Assembly: GCA_963709555.1 (NCBI GenBank)
Contig: CAVPWR010000004.1
Location: 62,001-126,000, forward strand
Reading direction: 5' to 3'
From: Sulfurisoma sp963709555
GTDB lineage: Bacteria; Pseudomonadota; Gammaproteobacteria; Burkholderiales; Rhodocyclaceae
Length of the DNA: 64,000 nt
Shown here: piece by piece, positions 1 through 8,135 of the stretch
Layout of the letters: every line of letters begins with the position of its first letter
Numbering within the stretch: the stretch's first letter is position 1
Made by a program: the position numbers and the translations under genes
Notes under the pieces: model-generated
Told to the model about the DNA's origin: nothing
Database searches by the model: none
Seen by the model: only the letters and a program-made list of their open reading frames with translations

Positions 1-179
1 GCGTGCGACTCGATTATCTGGGCGACGCCCGGGTGCCGGTGACCGAGCACCTGGCCGAGGCGCTGCGCAACCGGCTGCCGGCATTCGCCGACGATGGTGC
101 CGATGTTCTGGGACTCGACGGCGGTACCGGGCTCTGGGGCGATTTGCACGAGCGGGGCCTGGCGGAAACGATGGTATAG
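1..179 (+). CDS. C-terminal fragment, possibly FlhG/FleN (MinD-like ATPase)
   Basis: An open frame runs from the left edge to TAG at 177-179 and encodes about 58 residues with a VRLDYLGDARVPVTEHLAEA-like segment. No catalytic motif remains. The position directly before fliA and motCD matches the flhF-fleN-fliA-motCD order of polar flagellates, and an 'LDYLG' strand is typical of the distal part of MinD-like FlhG proteins, which control flagellar number. Identity is inferred mainly from gene order. A distal FlhF fragment or an unrelated protein cannot be excluded. Confidence 0.35.
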   Translation, partial: VRLDYLGDARVPVTEHLAEALRNRLPAFADDGADVLGLDGGTGLWGDLHERGLAETMV

Positions 180-220
180 TTGGCCGACGCCACAGCCCGC
201 TCCGTGCACCTACCGTCGCG

Positions 221-988
221 ATGTACACGCCCCAGGGTTCGCCCGACAAGGACCAGCTGATCACGCAATATGCCCCCCTCGTCAAGCGCCTGGCCTTTCA
301 CCTGATGGCCAAGCTGCCGGCGAGCGTGCAGGTTGACGACTTGATCCAGAACGGCATGATCGGCCTGCTCGATGCGCTTGGCCGTTTCGAGGAAGGCCTC
401 GGCGCACAATTCGAGACCTATGCCGTGCAGCGCATCCGCGGCGCCATGCTGGACGGACTGCGCGAGAACGACTGGTTGCCGCGCGGCGTGCGCCGCGAGA
501 TGCGCCGCGTCGAGGCGGCGATCCAGCAGCTCGAGCACCAGCTCGGACGCCAGCCCAACGAGCAGGAACTCTCCGAATCGCTCGGCATGCCGCTGCTCGA
601 ATACCAGAAGTTGCTGCAGGATGCGCGCGGCCACCAGCTGATCCATCTCGAGGACCTGACCTCCGACGACGAGGAAGGCTATCTCGAACGCCATGCCGCC
701 GGGCCGTCGAGCGATCCGCTCGCCGTGCTGGAGGAGGCGAGCGTGCGCCAGGCGCTGGTCGCCGCCATCGCCGCCCTGCCCGAGCGCGAAAAAATGGTGA
801 TGGCGCTCTACTACGAGCAGGATCTCAACCTGCGCGAAATCGGCGAAGTGATGGGCGTCACCGAATCGCGCGTCTGCCAGCTGCACAGCCAGGCCGTGGC
901 GCGGCTGCGCGCCGCCGTGGTCGTCGGCGACGAGGCGCCGGTGAAGAAACGCCGCGGCCGTCCGCCCAAAGTCAAGGAAATGGCCTGA
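221..988 (+). CDS. fliA: RNA polymerase sigma factor FliA (sigma-28)
   Basis: Directs RNA polymerase to late flagellar promoters (fliC, flgM and other class III genes) and is held inactive by FlgM. The 255-residue product has sigma region 2 near residues 20-95 (DLIQNGMIGLLDAL), a region 3 segment, and a region 4 helix-turn-helix near 195-235 (LREIGEVMGVTESRVCQLH). The ATG at 221 starts the conserved QLITQYAPLVKRLA segment; no clear Shine-Dalgarno is seen. The last 14 residues form a basic tail, KKRRGRPPKVKEMA, beyond the usual end, with an AT-hook-like RGRP core. The stop codon TGA is the first triplet of a dispersed repeat. Sites matching its consensus occur before flgM (3526-3552) and fliC (37295-37321). 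Confidence 0.95.
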   Translation: MYTPQGSPDKDQLITQYAPLVKRLAFHLMAKLPASVQVDDLIQNGMIGLLDALGRFEEGLGAQFETYAVQRIRGAMLDGLRENDWLPRGVRREMRRVEAAIQQLEHQLGRQPNEQELSESLGMPLLEYQKLLQDARGHQLIHLEDLTSDDEEGYLERHAAGPSSDPLAVLEEASVRQALVAAIAALPEREKMVMALYYEQDLNLREIGEVMGVTESRVCQLHSQAVARLRAAVVVGDEAPVKKRRGRPPKVKEMA

Positions 989-1107
989 TGGCCCCCCACG
1001 CTCGCAAACCCGGCTTATGTCCCCGGCGTAGTCGGGGACGGTATCCCTCGAGGACGCTGCCCCCCACAGGGGGGCGGAGGCTTCCTTGGGGCGGCCCTAC
1101 GGAAGCC
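986..1107 (+). repeat. Family A intergenic hairpin repeat, copy A1 (fliA-motC)
   Basis: Starts with the fliA stop codon (TGATGGCCCCCCACGCTCGC) and ends 6 bases before the motC ATG. It contains the stem GCCCCCCACAGGGGGGC and a second stem GGCTTCC...GGAAGCC around the loop TTGGGGCGGCCCTAC. About 43 extra bases in the middle, absent from the other copies, form their own hairpin at 1019-1039 (GTCCCCG-N7-CGGGGAC). Other copies lie at 26530, 27777 and 60758. Confidence 0.85.
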
Positions 1108-1113
1108 TAATCC

Positions 1114-1855
1114 ATGGACAAGATCAGCGTTTTCGGCCTCACGCTCGGCATCGCCACCATCCTGCTCGGCCAGGTGCTGGAAGGCGGCCATGTCGGCTCA
1201 CTGGTATCAGCCGACGGCCTTCCTCATCGTGATCGGCGGTACGCTCGGCGCGGTGATGCTGGGCAGCCCGCTCAACGTCTTCATGTCGGGCATGCGCATG
1301 GTGCGCTGGGTGTTCTTCCCGCCGGTGACGGCGCCGGAGCAGCTGATCGCGCAGATCGCCAACTGGAGCCATCTCGCGCGCAAGGAAGGGCTGCTCTCGC
1401 TCGAGGTCCAGATCGCCTCGCTCAACGACCCATTCGCCATCAAGGGCCTGCAGCTGCTGGTCGACGGCGCCGAGCCCGACCGCCTGCGCGAAGTCCTCGA
1501 GGTCGATATCGCTTCCTACGAGGCCCAGCTCAAGCTTTCGGCCAAGGTGTGGGAGTCGGCCGGCGGCTATTCGCCGACCATCGGCATTCTCGGCGCGGTG
1601 ATGGGCCTGATCCACGTCATGGAAAACCTGTCCGACCCGTCCAAGCTCGGCGCCGGCATCGCCGTCGCCTTCGTCGCCACCATCTACGGCGTCGGCGCGG
1701 CCAACCTGATCTTCCTGCCGATCGCCAAGAAGCTGATGGCCAACATCACGCGCCTGGTGGCCATGCGCGAGATGATGCTCGATGGCCTCGTCGGCATCGC
1801 CAACGGGGACAATCCACGGATCATCGAGAGCCGGCTGCAAGGCTACATCGTGTGA
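1114..1855 (+). CDS. motC: Flagellar motor stator protein MotC (MotA family), frameshifted
   Basis: Inner-membrane stator subunit which, with MotD, couples proton flow to rotation by acting on FliG. The N-terminus MDKISVFGLTLGIATILLG is in one frame and the remainder, from QPTAFLIVIGGTLGAVMLG, in the next. One surplus base near 1206-1208 explains the break, and correcting it gives about 247 residues. The distal half has the two conserved membrane segments around SPTIGILGAVMGLIHVMENL and AVAFVATIYGVGAANLIFLP. motD begins five bases after the stop. Position after fliA and pairing with motD favour MotC over MotA. Confidence 0.86.
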
Positions 1856-1860
1856 CGCCC

Positions 1861-2661
1861 ATGTCACACCACCGCCGCCGTCGCGCAGAGGATGAGCATG
1901 AGAATCACGAACGCTGGCTGGTGTCGTATGCCGACTTCATTACCCTGCTGTTCGCCTTTTTCGTCGTGATGTACGCGATTTCTCAGGTCAACGAAGGCAA
2001 GTATCGGGTGCTGTCCGACACCATGGCCTCGGCCTTCCGCTCCGTTCCCGGCAGCAGTTCGGGCGCACTTGTTCAAGTCAATCCCAACGCGCCCAGCCCG
2101 ATGGCAATTCCGGTGCGCAAGAATCCGGCGCAACTCAAAACCGAGGAGACCAAGCGTCAGAACAAGGAAAAGATGCGCAACATGGCCAAGGAGCTCAAGG
2201 AGGCGCTGGGGCCGCTGGTGCAGGGTGGCCAGGTGCGGGTGACCGAGGGCGCCATGGGCATCACCATCGAGATCAATGCCAGCGTGCTGTTCGCCACGGG
2301 CGAGGCGCGGCTGGACGTGACGGCGGTACGCGCGCTGGCGGCGGTGGCGCAGATCCTTGCCCCCACGGAATTCCCGATCACCGTCGAGGGCCATACCGAC
2401 AACGCGCCGATCAGCACGCCGCAGTTCCCCTCCAACTGGGAGCTTTCCGGCGCCCGCGCCGCCAGCGTGGTGCGGTTGTTCATCGACAGCGGCGTCGATC
2501 CCCGGCGCATGACTGCGCTCGGCTTCGCCGACCAGCGCCCCGTAGCCGACAATGCTTTGCCCGACGGCCGCAGCCGCAATCGCCGCGTGGCCATCAACAT
2601 CGAGGCCAACGTGCCGGACAAGATCGTGGAAGTCCCGGTGGAGGGGACCGCGGCAAGGTAA
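1861..2661 (+). CDS. motD: Flagellar motor stator protein MotD (MotB family)
   Basis: Peptidoglycan-anchored stator subunit of 266 residues. The single N-terminal membrane segment (about residues 20-40) contains SYADFITLLFAFFVVMYAIS, with the proton-carrying Asp of the family. A charged linker with a KTEETKRQNKEKMRNM stretch follows. The C-terminal OmpA/MotB domain (about 130-255) shows VEGHTDNAPIS, NWELSGARAASVV and SRNRRVAINI, the peptidoglycan-binding signature. The ATG at 1861 follows the motC stop by five bases, so the two are probably co-translated. It converges on flgN, whose end is 19 bases away. Confidence 0.9.
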   Translation: MSHHRRRRAEDEHENHERWLVSYADFITLLFAFFVVMYAISQVNEGKYRVLSDTMASAFRSVPGSSSGALVQVNPNAPSPMAIPVRKNPAQLKTEETKRQNKEKMRNMAKELKEALGPLVQGGQVRVTEGAMGITIEINASVLFATGEARLDVTAVRALAAVAQILAPTEFPITVEGHTDNAPISTPQFPSNWELSGARAASVVRLFIDSGVDPRRMTALGFADQRPVADNALPDGRSRNRRVAINIEANVPDKIVEVPVEGTAAR

Positions 2662-2679
2662 AGCGGAGCTCGCCGCGGC

Positions 2680-3171
2680 TCAGGCGGAACCGAGCATGCG
2701 GCCGCTGCCGCCGCACTTGCCAGGGTTTGCCCGTCGGGTCCATAGGTCATCGCCCGCTCGGTTGCGCTCATCAGCGCGGCCAAAGCCTGCTGATTGTGCT
2801 GCAGGCGGGTGCCGATCAAATTGCCATTGAGTTCGTTGAGGTTTCTGGCTTCGACGGCCAATGGCAGCAGTTCCTGCCAGTTCTTCCTTGCCGTGGCGTC
2901 GTCCGGAATCGCGGCGAGCCAGGCATCCATGCCGGCTACGCCCGACCGGCAGCTTCGATGCCGCCAGGGCCGCCTCGCGGCGCTGGCTAAGTCGGTGAGG
3001 CGTGCCGCCAGCGCCGACTTTTTCTCGATCAGGGTGGCCAAGCCGTCGGCATCGCCTCCGACCAGGAGCGATTGTTCTGTCTTGAGCAAGTTCGACGAAG
3101 TCGCGCAAGGCGAGGAGTTCGTCGGCAAGGATGCCGGCAATCGGCTGGGCCGGCAGGGGAACGGATGCCAC
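2680..3171 (-). CDS. flgN: Flagella synthesis protein FlgN, export chaperone (frameshifted)
   Basis: Cytoplasmic chaperone for the hook-filament junction proteins FlgK and FlgL. Recognisable blocks occur in different frames: GTG-started MASVPLPAQPIAGILADELL, then LLKTEQSLLVGGDADGLATL, LNELNGNLIGTRLQHNQQAL, AMTYGPDGQT and a terminal GRMLGSA. The NGxLI-N-Q-ALA and YGPDGQT elements are typical of FlgN. At least three one-base shifts are needed (near 3093, 2960-2990 and 2692). The GTG start abuts the flgM stop, making a flgM-flgN pair. Part of ATLIEKKSALAARLTDLA is encoded by a family B repeat (3001-3025). Confidence 0.78.
   Translation of the reverse strand: MASVPLPAQPIAGILADELLALRDFVELAQDRTIAPGRRRCRRLGHPDREKVGAGGTPHRLSQRREAALAASKLPVGRSRHGCLARRDSGRRHGKEELAGTAAIGRRSQKPQRTQWQFDRHPPAAQSAGFGRADERNRAGDDLWTRRANPGKCGGSGRMLGSA
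3001..3025 (-). repeat. Family B short repeat inside flgN
   Basis: The reverse strand reads AAAAAGTCGGCGCTGGCGGC followed by ACG. Within flgN it encodes KSALAAR. It shares the core AAAAGTCGGCGCTGGCG with the other family B copies in this window. Confidence 0.75.
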
Positions 3172-3471
3172 CTAGCGGCGCTGGCCCAGCATCTCGCGCA
3201 CGCTCTGCAGCAGTCCGTCGGCAATGCGCTCGGGGTTGATGCTGAATCGACCTTCTGCGATGGCCTGCTTGATTTCGGCGATGCGGGCCGTATCGACGGG
3301 CGTATCTGCCGTCATTTCGGCGCCGATGACCTGCATCCGTGCCGAGAGAGAGGAAATGTCGACTCGCGCGGCACTGCCCGGTTCGGGCTGGCGCGGCGTG
3401 TTGCTGGCGGGTGCAGTTCGGTTGGCGGTAACCGAGGTAGCAACCGACTTGATTCCGCTATCGATCTTCAC
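3172..3471 (-). CDS. flgM: Anti-sigma-28 factor FlgM
   Basis: A 99-residue secreted anti-sigma factor. It binds FliA until the hook is finished and is then exported so that filament genes can be transcribed. The disordered N-terminal half (MKIDSGIKSVATSVTANRTA) and the C-terminal FliA-binding helices (DTARIAEIKQAIAEGRFSIN, then PERIADGLLQSVREML) match the family in length and order. The gene is followed directly by flgN and preceded by an excellent FliA-type promoter, giving the usual feedback loop. Confidence 0.93.
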   Translation of the reverse strand: MKIDSGIKSVATSVTANRTAPASNTPRQPEPGSAARVDISSLSARMQVIGAEMTADTPVDTARIAEIKQAIAEGRFSINPERIADGLLQSVREMLGQRR

Positions 3472-3525
3472 GGTGGAATTCCTTCTTCAATTTCCTGCGG
3501 GCCAACGCCCGGGTAGCTGACAACC

Positions 3526-3552
3526 TTATCGGCATCCTATCAGGAAACTTGA
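3526..3552 (-). promoter_or_regulatory. FliA (sigma-28) promoter of flgM
   Basis: On the reverse strand: TCAAGTTT, 11 bases, GCCGATAA. This is 7/8 for the -35 consensus TAAAGTTT and 8/8 for the -10 consensus GCCGATAA, with exact spacing, about 55 bases before the flgM start. Confidence 0.85.
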
Positions 3553-3617
3553 GCGCTCCGGCCCTGTTAATAACGGGCTGATTTCACTCGACTAATTCCA
3601 TAAGAACCGGGGTGGGG

Positions 3618-4304
3618 CTAGTACTTCACCTCGACCATGCCGTCGGCGCGGGCAACGCCGCTCACCACCTGGCCATTGGCCAGGCGCACCTGGACGACTT
3701 GCCCTTCCACCGCCTTGGTGAGCGCACGCCCCTCGTTGGCAACGGAAAACCCGGCGCCCTTGGCGATGACCTTGACGCTCTGGTTCTGCTGCACGACCAC
3801 CGGTTGCCGCAGCATGTCGCTCCGCAACGGCCGGCCGGCGGGCAGAGTCACGGCCAGGGTACGGCCGATCGCCTGGGTTGGATCAGTGAGGATTCCGCTT
3901 GGCATCTCCGACAGGTCGCCGGACTGGCGGGTCAGATCGGTTTCCTGCAGCAGCTGTCCCTGCGCCAGGGGACGGGCCGTAACGAGATAGTCGCCGCTCA
4001 CTTTGATCTGAACGGGCACGAACATGCTCCAGCTGCCTTCGACCTGACAGCGCACCGAAACCTGGGTGTGGCCCCACGGGCGGGCGCCGGGTGGCATGGC
4101 GACTTGGAAGCTGGGGCAGGGTGCCAGCTGATTGTTCGGGTCGATGGCGCCGACACTGAAGCTCACCTGTCCCGGCAGCCCCTTGATCTGGGTGCGAAGA
4201 AAATTCTCGACCGCCCGTTTCACGGGGGCGGGATCCTGACGGGCGAAACCGCTGGCCGCCAATGTGGCACCGAGGAGCAGAAACAGCAGGCGAACAATGT
4301 ACAT
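3618..4304 (-). CDS. flgA: Flagellar basal body P-ring formation protein FlgA
   Basis: Periplasmic chaperone for P-ring assembly by FlgI. The chosen ATG at 4304 gives a 228-residue precursor that starts with a signal peptide (MYIVRLLFLLLGATLAASGF-A). The frame stays open 64 codons further upstream, but that part lacks family features and would hide the signal peptide. The C-terminal SAF/ChapFlgA region is clear: ARPLAQGQLLQETDLTRQSG, then QAIGRTLAVTLPAGRPLRSD and QSVKVIAKGAGFSV. It is transcribed divergently from flgB; the 233-base gap between them holds the sigma-54 site for flgB. Confidence 0.92.
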   Translation of the reverse strand: MYIVRLLFLLLGATLAASGFARQDPAPVKRAVENFLRTQIKGLPGQVSFSVGAIDPNNQLAPCPSFQVAMPPGARPWGHTQVSVRCQVEGSWSMFVPVQIKVSGDYLVTARPLAQGQLLQETDLTRQSGDLSEMPSGILTDPTQAIGRTLAVTLPAGRPLRSDMLRQPVVVQQNQSVKVIAKGAGFSVANEGRALTKAVEGQVVQVRLANGQVVSGVARADGMVEVKY

Positions 4305-4479
4305 GGGTGGATTCAAGCACGAGGCAGGCAACCTCAGCAAGCCGCGTGCCGTCGATCCCGCGCGCCACGCCAGCGCAGCCGGCAAGTTTTGCCGAGCACG
4401 GAGCCGCTTGCCGGCAACGGTGCGGATCAAGTGGGGGAAAGCCAGCCAATTCGCGGCCTGTTGGTGAAATGCAGGAGGC

Positions 4480-4495
4480 TGGCACGGCACGTGCA
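4480..4495 (+). promoter_or_regulatory. Sigma-54 promoter of the flgB operon
   Basis: TGGCACGGCACGTGCA has GG at 4481-4482 and GC at 4493-4494, separated by exactly 10 bases, with the TGGCAC half intact. The transcript would start near 4506, about 30 bases before the flgB ATG. FleR (27864-29302) is the expected activator. Confidence 0.8.
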
Positions 4496-4537
4496 TTACG
4501 GCGGTACCTGCAACAACTTTAGGCTACTCCGGCAACC

Positions 4538-4948
4538 ATGATCGACCGCATCGACCGCGACATCGGCTTCCAGCGTAACGCGCTCAACCTGCGCAGCTAC
4601 CGCCAGGAACTGCTGGCATCGAACATCGCCAACGCCGACACGCCGAACTACAAGGCGCGCGACATCGATTTCAAGTCGGCACTCACCGCTGCCCAGTCCG
4701 GCAGGAGCGAGGGGGACCTTGCCCTGGCGCGCACCCAGCGGGGACACCAGCCCGGCCTCGGTGGCACCAATCCCTACGGCGCCGCGCTGCGCTACCGCAG
4801 TGAATACCAGGGCGCGGTGGACGGCAACACCGTGAACATGGACATCGAACGCGCCGCCTTCGCCGAAAACGCCATGCAGTTCGAAGCGGTGCTGACCTTC
4901 ATCAACAGCCGCTTCAAGACGCTCGCCAGCGCCATCCAGGGCCAATAA
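4538..4948 (+). CDS. flgB: Flagellar basal-body proximal rod protein FlgB
   Basis: Axial rod subunit exported by the flagellar type III apparatus. The 136-residue product has the N-terminal rod motif (SNIANADTPNYKARDIDFKS) and a C-terminal helix (VNMDIERAAFAENAMQFEAV, ending SRFKTLASAIQGQ), the standard FlgB architecture. It is first in flgBCDEFGHIJ and follows a sigma-54 promoter. flgC starts 15 bases downstream. Confidence 0.95.
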   Translation: MIDRIDRDIGFQRNALNLRSYRQELLASNIANADTPNYKARDIDFKSALTAAQSGRSEGDLALARTQRGHQPGLGGTNPYGAALRYRSEYQGAVDGNTVNMDIERAAFAENAMQFEAVLTFINSRFKTLASAIQGQ

Positions 4949-4963
4949 GGGAGACGCCAAGCC

Positions 4964-5365
4964 ATGAGCGCCATGAACATGTTCTACATCGCCGGCTCCG
5001 CGCTGACCGCGCAGTCCGCCCGGCTCAACGCCGTGGCGAGCAACCTCGCCAATGCCGACAGTGTCGTCGGCGCCGACGGCCAGCCCTACCGCGCCAAGCA
5101 GGTAGTGTTCAAGGCCACGGCGGTCGAGGGCGGAGGACTCGGCGTGCGCGTGACGCAGGTGGTCGACAGCGCCGCGCCGCTGCGCATGCAGTACGACCCG
5201 GGCAATCCGGCCGCCAACGCGTTGGGTTATGTGGCGATGCCCAACGTCAATGTGGTCGACGAGATGGTGAACATGATCTCCGCCTCGCGGGCCTACCAGA
5301 ACAATGCCGAAGTCATGAACACCGCCAAGGCGCTGGCGCAGAAGACGCTGGCAATCGGACAGTAA
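4964..5365 (+). CDS. flgC: Flagellar basal-body rod protein FlgC
   Basis: Proximal rod subunit, 133 residues, normal length. Conserved N-terminal helix with SNLANADSVVGADGQPYRAK and the C-terminal motif PNVNVVDEMVNMISASRAYQ shared by rod proteins. It lies between flgB and flgD with short spacings (15 and 9 bases), consistent with one transcript from the sigma-54 site at 4480. Confidence 0.95.
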   Translation: MSAMNMFYIAGSALTAQSARLNAVASNLANADSVVGADGQPYRAKQVVFKATAVEGGGLGVRVTQVVDSAAPLRMQYDPGNPAANALGYVAMPNVNVVDEMVNMISASRAYQNNAEVMNTAKALAQKTLAIGQ

Positions 5366-5374
5366 GGAGCAGAC

Positions 5375-6049
5375 ATGGCCGCCACAAACGTCGTCAGCAA
5401 TTCCGCCCAGTCGATCTACGACTCCCTCGCCAAGCGCGCCGACAGCAAGTCGACCACCCTCGACGATGCACAGAACCGCTTCCTGACGCTGCTGACCACG
5501 CAGCTCAAGAATCAGGATCCGCTCAACCCCCTCGACAACGCCCAGGTTACTTCGCAACTGGCGCAGATCAGCACCGTCGATGGCATCGAGCGCCTCAACG
5601 CCACTTTGCAGAAGATGCTTGCCGGCACCAACGACGCCCAGGCCATGCAGGCGGCGTCACTGGTCGGGCGCGGCGTGCTGGTTCCCGGCTCCTCGCTGCA
5701 GCTGATGCAGGGCAAGGCTATCGGCGGGATCGAACTCGGCGGTTCGGCCGACGACGTCAGCATTGCCATCAAGAGTCCGAGCGGCCTGGTGCTGCGCACC
5801 CTGAACCTCGGTGCGCTGCCGGCCGGTACCCATGGCTTTACCTGGGATGGCACGACCGACAATGGCACGCCGGCCGTCGATGGTAACTACAGCGTGAGCA
5901 TCACTGCCAAGCGCGGCGGGGAAAAGGTGACGGCGAGCGCCCTGGCGCTGGGCGGGGTATCGAGCATCACCCGCGCCGGGCAGGGCATGACGATCAATGT
6001 GGGTTCGCTGGGCTCCTTCAGCCTGGCGGACATCAAGGAAATCCTCTGA
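5375..6049 (+). CDS. flgD: Flagellar hook assembly (capping) protein FlgD
   Basis: Scaffold at the growing hook tip that allows FlgE to polymerise and is later replaced by FlgK. The 224-residue product has the N-terminal motif RFLTLLTTQLKNQDPLNPLD (residues 30-50) and NAQVTSQLAQISTVDGIERL, followed by FlgD Ig-like and Tudor-like regions (GTHGFTWDGTTDNGTPAVDG). The start has a fair Shine-Dalgarno (AAGGAG at 5364-5369). Directly precedes flgE. Confidence 0.95.
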   Translation: MAATNVVSNSAQSIYDSLAKRADSKSTTLDDAQNRFLTLLTTQLKNQDPLNPLDNAQVTSQLAQISTVDGIERLNATLQKMLAGTNDAQAMQAASLVGRGVLVPGSSLQLMQGKAIGGIELGGSADDVSIAIKSPSGLVLRTLNLGALPAGTHGFTWDGTTDNGTPAVDGNYSVSITAKRGGEKVTASALALGGVSSITRAGQGMTINVGSLGSFSLADIKEIL

Positions 6050-6069
6050 CGGAATAACAGGAGAAGACA

Positions 6070-7320
6070 ATGGGCTTTCAACAAGGACTGAGCGGACTCA
6101 ATTCATCGGCCAAGGCGCTCGACTCGGTCGGCAACAACATTGCGAACTCCGGCACCGTCGGCTTCAAGTCGGCCACCACGGCCTTCGCCGACGTCTTCGC
6201 CGCTTCGCTCGGCGGCGGCGGCCAGATCGGCATCGGCGTCCAGATTGCCGCGATCAACCAGCAGTTCACCCAGGGCAACATCACGGTGACCAACAACCCG
6301 CTGGACCTTGCCATCAACGGCCAGGGTTTCTACCGCATGAACAACAACGGTGCGATCACCTGGACGCGCAACGGCCAGTTCAACCTCGACAAGGATGGCT
6401 ACGTCGTCAATGCCAGCGGCTACCGCCTGACTGGTTATCTTGCCAACGCGAACAATATCATCGTGCCGTCGACGCCGTCCGACATCTTCATCAATACCGC
6501 CGACCTGCAGCCGGTACCCACCGGTGGCAGCCCCGGTGCGACCGGGCTCGAGATCGGCCTCAACCTCGATTCGCGGAGATACGGTGCTTCGCCGCGGCCC
6601 TGCGATTCGTGCAATCGAATCCGACGACCTACAACAGCTCGACTTCGGCGACCGTTTACGACTCGCTCGGCAATCCTCATCTGCTGTCGCTGTATTTCCG
6701 AAAGACCGCTGCGAATACCTGGAATCTCTACACGAACATCGATGGCAACTGGTGCCGCGACTCACGAGCTGGGCCAACGCCAGTGACCTTCAACTCCAGC
6801 TGGCGCGCTGACCGCGCCGGCGACTGCGCATCATTCCCCAATCACTGACGGTACTACGACAGGTGCACGTGTCGCCGCTGGTCTTCAACCTCAACCTGAC
6901 CGGCTCGACCCAGTACGGCAACATCTTCGGCGTCAATAGCATCTCGTCAGGACGGCTACACGTCGGGACGTCTCGCCGGCCTCAGCGTCGCCTCCGACGG
7001 CACCGTCCAGGGCCGCTACAGCAACGGCCAGACGCGCGACCTCGCCCAGGTGGTGCTCGGCAACTTCACCAATCCCAACGGCCTGAGCCTCGCTCGGCAA
7101 CAACCAGTGGGCGGAGACGGCCGATTCCGGCCAGCCGCTGATCGGCGCGCCCGGTTCCGGCTCGCTCGGCGTGATCCAGTCGGCGGCGGTGGAGGAATCC
7201 AACGTTGACCTGACCAAGGAGCTGGTGGACATGATCACCCAGCAGCGCGCCTACCAGGCCAATGCGCAGACCATCAAGACGCAGGACCAGATCCTGCAGA
7301 CCTTGGTGAACCTCCGTTAA
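6070..7320 (+). CDS. flgE: Flagellar hook protein FlgE, with several frameshifts
   Basis: Structural subunit of the hook. Residues 1-170 are intact (GLSGLNSSAKALDSVGNNIA; NPLDLAINGQGFYRMNNNGA). From about 6580 the homologous sequence jumps between frames: ATVYDSLGNPHLLSLYFRKT in one, MHVSPLVFNLNLTGSTQYGN in another, then QDGYTSGRLAGLSVASDGTV, LGNNQWAETADSGQPLIGAP and the C-terminal VEESNVDLTKELVDMITQQR ending in LQTLVNLR. At least four or five single-base shifts between 6580 and 7100 are needed to rebuild a protein of roughly 415 residues. Both conserved termini are present, so sequence error is likelier than decay. Confidence 0.85.
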
Positions 7321-7322
7321 GA

Positions 7323-7345
7323 GAAATCGGCGCTAGCGACACGGC
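7323..7345 (+). repeat. Degenerate family B repeat between flgE and flgF
   Basis: GAAATCGGCGCTAGCGACAC then GGC matches the family B core with a few changes. It starts 3 bases after the flgE stop and is one of the few non-coding copies. Confidence 0.5.
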
Positions 7346-7360
7346 AGCAGGGGAGATGAC

Positions 7361-8116
7361 ATGGATCGGCTGATCTACACCGCGATGACCGGCGCCAGCC
7401 AGACGCTGGGGCGGCAGGCGGCTGTCGCCCACAACCTGGCCAACGTCACCTCCAGCGGCTACAAGGCGGAGGAGCATCGCCTGCGCGCGGTGCAGGTGCA
7501 GACGCACAATGCCAACCCGAGCGCCTTGCCGACGCGCGCCTTCGCCGTCGACGCCAGTACCCATACCGACTTCTCGCCGGGGCCGATCAACTTCACCGGC
7601 CGCACGCTCGATATCGCGGTGCAGGGCAAGGGCTGGATGGCGCTGGCCATGCCCGATGGCAGCGAGGCCTACACGCGCAACGGCAGCTTCGAACTGGACG
7701 TCAATGGTGTACTGCAGACACGCACCGGCATCCCGGTGCAGGGTGATGGCGGCTCGATCACCATCCCGCCCGACGTCAAAATCTCCATCGGCGGCGACGG
7801 CACGGTATCGGTGGTGCCTGAGACCGGCGCCCAGAACACCGTCAACACCATCGGCCGCATCAAGCTGGTAAATCCCGACGAGACCGGGTTGATTCGTGGC
7901 CCTGACGGCCTGTTCCGCCTGCCCGGCGGCGAAGTCGCCGCGGTCGACGAGCGAACCCGGATCGCGCCCGGCTATCTGGAGAACAGCAACGTGAATCCGG
8001 CCGAGCAGATGGTCACCATGATCTCCCTGGCCCGCCAGTTCGACATGCAGATAAAGATGGTCACGAACGCGGAAGCCAATGACCGCGCTGCCACCCAGAT
8101 ACTTTCACCACGTTAA
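7361..8116 (+). CDS. flgF: Flagellar basal-body rod protein FlgF
   Basis: Proximal rod subunit, 251 residues. The N-terminal MDRLIYTAMTGASQTLGRQA and HNLANVTSSGYKAEEHRLRA, a central LDIAVQGKGWMALAMPDGSE and the C-terminal LENSNVNPAEQMVTMISLAR follow the FlgF pattern; MDRLIYTAM distinguishes it from FlgG. flgG follows after 19 bases. The gene is intact, unlike its neighbour flgE. Confidence 0.95.
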   Translation: MDRLIYTAMTGASQTLGRQAAVAHNLANVTSSGYKAEEHRLRAVQVQTHNANPSALPTRAFAVDASTHTDFSPGPINFTGRTLDIAVQGKGWMALAMPDGSEAYTRNGSFELDVNGVLQTRTGIPVQGDGGSITIPPDVKISIGGDGTVSVVPETGAQNTVNTIGRIKLVNPDETGLIRGPDGLFRLPGGEVAAVDERTRIAPGYLENSNVNPAEQMVTMISLARQFDMQIKMVTNAEANDRAATQILSPR

Positions 8117-8135
8117 GACCAACTAGGAGTCGCGC

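Noticed and set aside
14..886. Long reading frame antisense to fliA, and many similar ones (for example 4496-5557, 8888-9739, 24328-26403, 27528-29465)
   Set aside because: They mirror conserved genes on the other strand, lack recognisable domains, and are expected in high-GC DNA with strong third-position bias.
1114..2661. A single MotC-MotD fusion protein
   Set aside because: The continuous frame arises only because the motC frameshift puts its N-terminus in the motD frame; the intervening residues are Arg-rich nonsense.
3561..3578. GCCC-TGTTAATAAC-GGGC hairpin after flgA as a terminator
   Set aside because: Short GC clamp and no T-tract in the flgA direction; it lies upstream of the flgM promoter without an evident role.
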